Shown in pieces: positions 57,561 through 64,000 of a DNA stretch of 64,000 nt. Source of the stretch: Dillenia suffruticosa (taxonomy: Eukaryota; Streptophyta; Magnoliopsida; Dilleniales; Dilleniaceae); NCBI GenBank assembly GCA_033439265.1, contig JAVTVX010000011.1:14343090-14407089 (forward strand). The letters are read 5' to 3'. A program made the translations under genes and the position numbers. The notes beneath the pieces were generated by a model. The model saw only the letters and a list, made by a program, of their open reading frames with translations, had not been told where the DNA came from and made no database searches. How positions within the stretch are numbered: position 1 is the first letter of the stretch; every line of letters begins with the position of its first letter.

Positions 57561-58507
57561 CCATGATCTTATTCTACACAAAGGCATGTTTAAACTAGCC
57601 TTGGTATGTTTCAAACTCAAGCTAGACGTTCTTCAAACATGTCCTTTTGAACATCTGGAAAAACAGCAACGACCTTAAACCTTACCATTGTTCAATATCT
57701 TCAAATAATAAGGTTGTCAGTCTAAGGCTATAAGGTTTACATTTCTAAAGAATACACATGAACTTGATTCAATTCTTAGATCCTAACTTTCAAAGTTTAC
57801 TCACTTCAAAATTCAAGACAGCTTCCTCTTCAGTTTCAACCATTAGCAGATAAATTCATCCATATCACTTTAGCTTGTTCATTTATGTCAATTGTACATA
57901 AAATTAAAATATATATATAGTAATAAAAAAACTCACCCATTTCTTTAAACAAGTTACTAGAAATCCCAACAAGCAAGTTCAATTTTTAATTCCTAAAAAG
58001 ATCCTGTAATGGAAACTTCCAAAACGCATGTTCGAATATCAAATTAAATAACTTCAAAGAGAAAAAGAGAATAAAAAAATAAAAACCCAACAAAGAAAAA
58101 AAGAAAAGGGGGGGGGAGTCCAAAAGACTTACCTTAAAAATCCAGATACTGTCTATAACTTGCTCCAAAAGACCTGGGTCTTGATCTTCCTCGTCAAACC
58201 AAGGCTTGTCGGACCACCAACGCCGCTTCTTCTGCCTCTGCTTCAGGCCATCTTCATCTTCATCATCATCGTCCAATTTGGGCATGTGGGTATTAAAGAA
58301 TTCAGCATTGGAATCTTTTCTTCTACTGAAATTGGCATGAGTGATGAAGAGTGGTAATGGGTAGCGAAGACGAGAGAGGAAAAAAGTAGTCTTCTTGGAG
58401 TTGTGCTTATGAGAAAGGGAGGAACCATCTGGGGAAAGGAAGTTCAAGTATGAGTAATGCGTTAGGAGCAAAGATGCCATGCCCCCATTTGTGGTGGCGG
58501 ACTTCAT
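56022..58507 (-). CDS. Predicted plastid-targeted membrane protein of unknown function, 2 exons
   Basis: Exons 58507-58133 and 56558-56022 join in phase 0 (...VIDSIWIFK / VFSSYGWFLP...) to 303 residues, with a normal donor (AAG/GTAAGT), acceptor (GTGCAG) and 1574-bp intron. I start at MKSATTNGG; MASLLLTHYS nine residues later is an alternative. The Ser-rich, acid-poor N-terminus (about 50 residues) resembles a chloroplast transit peptide. Then come an acidic tract (DDDDEDEDG), KKRRWWSDKPWFDEEDQDPG, a hydrophobic hairpin (WFLPFIILSMLLASGPKAFL and LALVIPVGQSVV), a long basic hydrophilic segment (KVRRKKSTKRASRVK), and a final hydrophobic stretch (LLLRLLIAVFPFLG). I recall similar uncharacterised proteins in other plants. 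Localisation is inferred and no function is assigned. Confidence 0.8.
57534..57560. repeat. (GA)n microsatellite in the intron of the membrane-protein gene
   Basis: About 13 uninterrupted GA dinucleotides between GCA and GCCATGATC. Confidence 0.9.
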
Positions 58508-59683
58508 TGGAACACAACACCACAATTACGTTATCAAGGAAATCAGACGTGGGTTATATGCGGGTACCCATTTGGGTCCATCGGCCCGCCTGGCCTTTTT
58601 GCGTGGATTTGCTACTCCTTTTTAAGCCAATAAGTCGACTTAATTGACCCTACATTTTTAAAATCTATTTTTTTTAAATCTTGATTTAAAATTTCTCATG
58701 TTTGCTAAAAATACTGAGGTATCATACTGCAACTAAAAGTTTCTGTATCCGTACTTAAAACTAGAAATTTCCTTTTTCAAATATTTCTATAAAATGGGAC
58801 AAAGATTTCTTTTCAAATGATGAGAAGGAAAATATGTTGTAAAAGGGTCAATCCCATAGGAAACAAGCTAAACACATTTTAATTGTAGCATTGTCGACAT
58901 CATCATATTTTTAAAAAGGAAGCTTTAAAATTTTTTTTTTAATAACCGGTATTCAGAGTCTAATTCGTTTGAAATATTATCAGATTTAATTTATGGAGAA
59001 CTCTCCCAACGAAATAATTTTCATTCTCAAGCATAAATTTTTTATATGGTTGCATACATATGACATCCAAAAAAAACAATTATGCTTTATTAATTCATAA
59101 TTATTCATAAATTTCTATCACAAAATAGTGAATGGATATCACTGCTATTACAACCATTTTTTTTTACAAATAAGATTGCAAGAGTGAAACTTGCTTCCTT
59201 ATATTTTATTGAGATAATTAACAATAAAACACTCAAACCCCAATTCCACCAATTCCTCTCTTCATGTAAATATACTCTATCATATGGGAAAATTAGGATT
59301 AGGATCAACTAATCGATATAAAAAATTATTAATATAAAAATAATAATTTAAATTTCTTTTTTAAGAAAACTTAACTTCTACAAATATATCATACAAAAAA
59401 TATTTTATTTTTATAAAAAATAAAATAAAATAGAGATAAATTTAAACAATGTAAGGGAAGTTATATATTTGATGATGCAAGCGACAAAAAACCTACCACC
59501 ACAAACATATCCCCTAGTTTGCATTCAAAGCAAAATATTGCAATTGGCATGTAAGTCATCATAGGGACATCATTAGAAGAAAATTCAAATTTTTATATTC
59601 TGTCATATTCATTACAAAAAATAAAGATAAAACCTTAAATCTTTAAAAAAATACAAACATAGTCTCTTGACTTGATTTTGACT
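58508..59683. other. Intergenic sequence between the two minus-strand genes
   Basis: The right gene's 3' UTR and the left gene's promoter must lie here. It is AT-rich with no ORF of note. Positions 58655-58800 and 58920-59045 have loose SINE-like phrases (ATCTTGATTTAAAATTTCTC; GGTATTCAGAGTCTAATTCG), but I cannot delimit an element. Confidence 0.45.
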
Positions 59684-60916
59684 CTACCAAGGATTGGGAA
59701 TGACCCAAATTGGTGGAGGCTCAAATTTCTGCAAACTAGATTGATAATGAGGAGTGACCGTGTTCTCATCCAAACTGAAGACACCCATGTCATGACCTCC
59801 ATAATTATCATCTTCATCCATTCTCATGCTGTAGTCATCAGTGAAGTATATACAATTCCTCTTGCACTCTCCAAACTCTGATGCAGACACCCACATTGAC
59901 TCGCTCATTCCCACAAACACCACCCCATCACCCAAAGACTCAACCTTTACCCACTTGTTCCCGCCAAATTCCAACTTGTACACCCCAAACCCCACTGTCT
60001 TGTATGGGCAAATCAGAGGTATCAGGTCATCAGTCAAAAGATCAGCTTCTGTCAACAGTTGACCATCTCCATCCACAAACTCTCCAATGTATCTCAACAC
60101 AACCAAGAGATCACCTTTTGATGATTCCACCAAGTACCACCTTGTTGTCATCTTGTCTCTCATCTCCCAATCATAAAATTTTTCAGAAAAACTAGGTTAA
60201 ATATCAATTAATTTTACCGGAATTCCATTTTTGGAGAACGCCCAGATTTCAACAGAGCCTTCATCACTCAAAGCGTGCAATTTCTCGTCTCTGGAAATTA
60301 TGTCAGTGTAAGGCTTGTGACTTCCATTGATTTCACTCCATGCAGCGTCTCCCGACTTACAATATGCAATTTCAGATTCAAGGAAGCTATGAATGATAAA
60401 AAGGAAACAACTTTTGGTTTTACTCTGTTTCGGATCTGATGACAGAATGGCTTTTGGGAAACAAGTTTCATGGTGACTGGGGAAATCTATTCGAGACTCT
60501 GTTAAGGGATTGAAAGCAGAAAAAGAATGATTCTTTTGTTCCCAGAAAATCAGCCAACCATGTGAAGACCCAATACAAAGACGACACTGTTTTTCCACCC
60601 TCTGTTTTTTCAAATTATTCAGTGTCTTCTTCTCTGCAAGACTGAAAAAGGAACAAGACCCTTTTTCGGAATCTTCATTAGGAAGCAAAAGCCAAGGTGG
60701 GATTTTCAAATCTGGGGTGAAAAGTGAAGAAGAAAGATGTGTATTGGCTACGGATTTCCATTTGGAACAAACAGCTTTGAAACGCAGAACATCAAGGAAA
60801 GAGGAAGAGAGACGATCTATTACACAACCCAGAAAATCAATGTGCATATCAGACCAATTTGGAGATGAACAGTCCAGAGATTCTTGCAATTTTCTTCGCT
60901 TGATTCGGGGAGACAT
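59684..60916 (-). pseudogene. F-box/DUF295 (SKIP23-like) gene interrupted by one in-frame TAA
   Basis: One reading frame runs from ATG 60916 to the stop at 59684, 410 codons, a normal length for this family, but codon 240 (60199-60197) is TAA. Upstream: an F-box-like region at about residues 20-58 (WSDMHIDFLGCVIDRLSSSF, LRFKAVCSKWKSVA) and WLLLP, a beta-propeller-like repeat region and IPVKLIDI. Downstream in the same frame: PSFSEKFYDWEMRDKMTTRW and YLVESSKGDLLVVLRY, then LICPYKTVGFGVYKLEF, KWVKVESLGDGVVFVG and CIYFTDDY, all classic DUF295. Family members would recruit substrates to SCF ubiquitin ligases. The rest is undamaged, so the stop is recent, a polymorphism or a base error. If real, a 239-residue product without most of DUF295 would result. 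Confidence 0.85.

Positions 60917-60918
<2 letters not shown>

Positions 60919-60949
<31 letters not shown>
60919..60949. repeat. (TC)n microsatellite directly 5' of the F-box start codon
   Basis: About fifteen TC repeats (GA on the gene strand) end three bases from the ATG of the F-box gene, so they lie in its 5' UTR. Such leader GA/CT tracts are common and often polymorphic in plants. Confidence 0.9.
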
Positions 60950-60953
<4 letters not shown>

Positions 60954-62234
60954 GAATGAATGCCTAGTTGTAGAATATTTCTTTTAGTTTCTAATATTTT
61001 CCCTTCCTAGTTGTAGGAGATAGAAGATTTCTTTTAGTTTCTAAACTTCCGAAGTTGCAGAAGATTTCTTCCGTAGTTCTTGGGAATCCGAGCTACATCA
61101 GAAAACCCTCTTTGCTTGGGGCCCAAGTTTAAGAATTTTTTTCCCCCCTTCATTGAAGGGTTTTTTTTTCTTCTTAATTTTAATTGGATAGGGTTTTACT
61201 TTTTCTCAACTAAAATGGGTTTCTAACCTAATTTGAGTTTTGGAAGTTTTGGATGTTGAGTATTCAAACGGTTGTCCACTTAAAATTAGGAATTTCTATT
61301 TCTCCTTTCCAACAAATAAGCAAGAGCCTTCTTTAAAAAAATAAAAATAAATAAATAAATTTAAAAAGATTATGTTGAGATATTTGTACAAAAAATATTG
61401 TGGGGGAATAGCTTTCTTTTTTCCAATAAAGTAATGAAAATAAATAAATAAATAAATAAAAACCCAACACAGAAATGAATTTGACAAAGTTGGTTTGGGG
61501 TGGGGGGGGTGCAAGTCTTGTAATTTCACTTTTAAAAGAATTCATAAAACATGGTGTTTGTTTATCTTTCTTAAGCCTATTTTTGTAGCTCATATATACT
61601 TTATTTCAACTTTTCTTCACAATTTGGAAAATAAATAAATAAATACTGAGGAAACAAAAATATTAACGAACTGCTTTAACTAAATACCCTAAATTTAGAA
61701 AGCAAAATTTAATTAATTATAGATGAGAAGGGTGTGGATACAAATTAATACGAAAAAATGGACTATGATTAAGGAATATTAATATATACATATCTAGATG
61801 AAATAATAATAATAAACTTAAATCTTATTTTAAAACTCTGTTATGTGAATCTAATTATATAATTAATTATAAAATTGAATAATTAATGTGGCATTAATCA
61901 TGAAATTAACAATATCAACTTATATAAATATTGATTTTATACACATAAATATTAGCATTAAAGCTTTTGTTTATATTTTAATAAAGATGTCAATGCCATA
62001 TCGAGTCCTATTGTAGAAGTGTTTGTGTACTAAAAGACTGTAACTTAGTAATTACAAAACCAATAAGGCACACAGAAAATCTTTACCTCAATTGGAAGCA
62101 GTGAGCTAATGAAATTTATGGTCATGAGTTCCAGGATTTGACTCAAAACAAAAGGAAAAGAAAAACATAAGTTTACCACATAGAATGAAGAATAAACCAT
62201 CCCTCAGGAAGACGGTAAGGACATATTTTCACAC
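60950..62234. other. F-box gene 5' flank and AT-rich intergenic sequence
   Basis: Two near-copies of GAAGATTTCTTTTAGTTTCTAA (around 60975 and 61022) form a small local duplication in the presumed promoter. TAAA-type repeats occur at 61343-61360, 61440-61458 and 61630-61645. No gene recognised. Confidence 0.5.
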
Positions 62235-62850
62235 AGAGAGAGAGCTTTACATCAACCAAATAAATTAGAATCTCCTTTCATATGCTAAGGAGCACAGAAA
62301 ACAAAAGCAGCCATTTTACTGAAATAAATTCAAAGAAGAGCATTGTTTCTACAATCACAACTGCAATAATCAGCTGTCTGAGAAACCTCTCGGGTACTCT
62401 CGCTCTACAATTAGAGAGAAGAAAATCGCAATGACATTTTCAAACACATTACACATAGGGAGATTCGCTCCATTTGTATTGCGTCTAATAAATGAACCCC
62501 TCATATTGAGCAGGATTTTCCTCGTGATGTAAAACAACATTCTCTATACTGTCACCGTGAATGAATACAAACCAATCATCCTTTTTCCGAGAGTGGGATC
62601 TCCCACCAAGCATTTCTCACCCAGGAGTAGGGTACGACTTGGGGTTAGTAGCCTGCAAGTCAAATAAGCTTCAAATCTCACCCTTGTTAACTCTTAATTG
62701 CATATCGGAAGACTGTATATGCCGCAAGCTACCCTGAACAATAGCCAATGTATGAAATATGAGGCACAGGTTGATGCATAAATCCATCTAAAAGGCAACA
62801 AAACGATGATAAGCAATTTGTATTTTTCTCAGCTTAACAAAAATTAATGC
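62235..62850 (-). other. Possible 3'-terminal exons and 3' UTR of an unidentified minus-strand gene
   Basis: On the minus strand, GCCTTTTAG at about 62792 is followed by an open stretch reading DGFMHQPVPHISYIGYCS, then a possible GT donor at about 62733. Further on, TTGACTTGCAG precedes GCTACTAACCCCAAGTCG, which in one phase gives ATNPKSYPTPG and a stop near 62620. The phases of the two pieces do not join cleanly in my reading, and I do not recognise the protein. The remaining sequence down to 62235 resembles a 3' UTR. Confidence 0.3.
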
Positions 62851-64000
62851 GCTTCACGAGTTTTTGCTTACACATCCCTCCCCCACCCCCCCAAAAAAAA
62901 GAAAAGAAAAATAAAAAAAAATGAAAAAGGTTTCAGGCTATGAAATAATGGCCCACCCTGTACCTTGATCCTAGATCAAACAATCCCTGAACTCTATGAT
63001 CAAGAACTTAATAGCAGAAATATTTACCTTCTTAGGTACCATTTTAGTAAAAAATAAATTCATAATTAATCATAAAGTAAGTTATAAAGTCTCACTGTTC
63101 TCTCGTTACTCGTGAACCACAAATTAGTAGTATAGAAATAAATGCAACATGTGAAGCAAATTCACATAGAACTTAGAGCCTCTCCATGACAGATTTTTTC
63201 TGCTAAAGGATGAAATGGACGCAGGATAAGTAAAAAGGTTACAAAAGAAGGGAAGAAGAAACTGACCATCAAGCATTCTGTACATTTATAATGCAGATAG
63301 CATTAATAAGCAACTAACACTCCAAAGCATAAGTTGGGACCTAGAACAACGAGAAAAAAGGTGATAGTTATTATCAAACAAAACATAATTACATTGTTTC
63401 ACAAATTTCATTCTGTTAATACAGATAGGGATGATTTTATACATCAATAAAAAATGAACCACAAAGGATACAATTGTGAACCACAGGTGTCTCAAGATAG
63501 AAAAGACAGTTACTGAATACTGCCCTGAATATGCATCAGATACTCCACAAGGCACAGCCGGATTGTTTTCAATTTTTTGATACTTTTCAAAAACTCAAAA
63601 AGATATTTAAAGTAGTTTTGAAACAGATTTCAAGTGTATTGCTTTAGATTTCTTTCTCATAGTACAATGTCACATGAAGATCACACCTTAATTGAATATG
63701 TTGTTTAGTAACCAAGTTGGAACCACTTGCAAGGTAAAGGCATGAAGAGACTAAGAAAACTCATTATGTATACTAATTTCCTTATCAGAATCTAGCTATT
63801 TCATATCCATAATTTTCCGTAATGCATCTCTGCATTACCTTCATAACACAGAACCGTGTCCATATTTCAAGTTGAAAGAATCAAGTACACAATACTACAT
63901 ATTCCAAACAAAAAATTGCTCTCCAATCAAGATTGCTTTTGTACTACACTTTGATGTCACTCACACTCCCATAAATATCAAAATCTAAAAATCAACGAGA
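62851..64000. other. Unassigned right end of the window
   Basis: AT-rich with short homopolymer runs (C-run and A-run at 62880-62900). No exon, repeat or RNA gene I can support. If the minus-strand gene proposed at 62.2-62.8 kb is real, this is probably its intron sequence. Confidence 0.35.

Noticed and set aside
60168..60206. GT...AG stretch of 29 bases spanning the stop in the F-box gene, as a mini-intron
   Set aside because: Plant introns need roughly 60-70 bases or more; removal would also shift the frame, since 29 is not a multiple of three.

Overview
The window is nuclear DNA from a flowering plant, most likely a eudicot. It is AT-rich, the genes carry GT-AG introns, several products have plastid-type N-termini, and decayed Ty1/copia retrotransposons and short SINEs lie between the genes. 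I cannot name the species. I find no CRISPR array, phage, plasmid or bacterial operon, and nothing I would call a new system. The value lies in precise exon models, several broken genes, and insertions dated by their target-site duplications.

Layout. 1-5.4 kb: a >1.1-kb direct repeat flanking a wrecked plus-strand Copia element. 7.5-10.9 kb: a seven-exon neprosin-domain (DUF239) peptidase gene with one GC-AG intron and a SINE in its last intron. 13.2-15.2 kb: a two-exon coiled-coil protein starting MGCSSS. 16.2-22.2 kb: a complete but dead minus-strand Copia element with both LTRs, primer-binding site and tandem arrays in its leader. 22.2-26.6 kb: gene debris, with pseudogenes of a class-3 lipase and a CAF1 deadenylase. 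26.6-31.3 kb: intergenic, with several SINEs. 31.4-34.9 kb: an ABCF4/GCN4 ATPase gene with a 5'-UTR intron. 36-38.6 kb: more debris, including a second CAF1 relic and an unidentified conserved-looking ORF. 38.9-49.1 kb: a 13-exon gene for the lumenal D1-processing protease CtpA; its first intron holds a long inverted repeat. 50.4-54.4 kb: four-exon GAR1 snoRNP gene. 56.0-58.5 kb: two-exon minus-strand predicted plastid membrane protein. 59.7-60.9 kb: minus-strand F-box/DUF295 gene broken by one in-frame stop. 61-64 kb: mostly unassigned, perhaps the 3' end of another minus-strand gene.

The genes are independent transcription units, as expected in a plant. ABCF4 (ribosome/GCN2-linked ATPase) and GAR1 (rRNA pseudouridylation) both act in ribosome biology and both have telo-box motifs (AAACCCTAA) near their presumed transcription starts. 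CtpA serves photosystem II in the thylakoid lumen, and the 56-58 kb gene looks plastid-targeted too.

All exon boundaries were read by eye from splice consensus, frame continuity and remembered family sequences. No alignment or transcript data were available.
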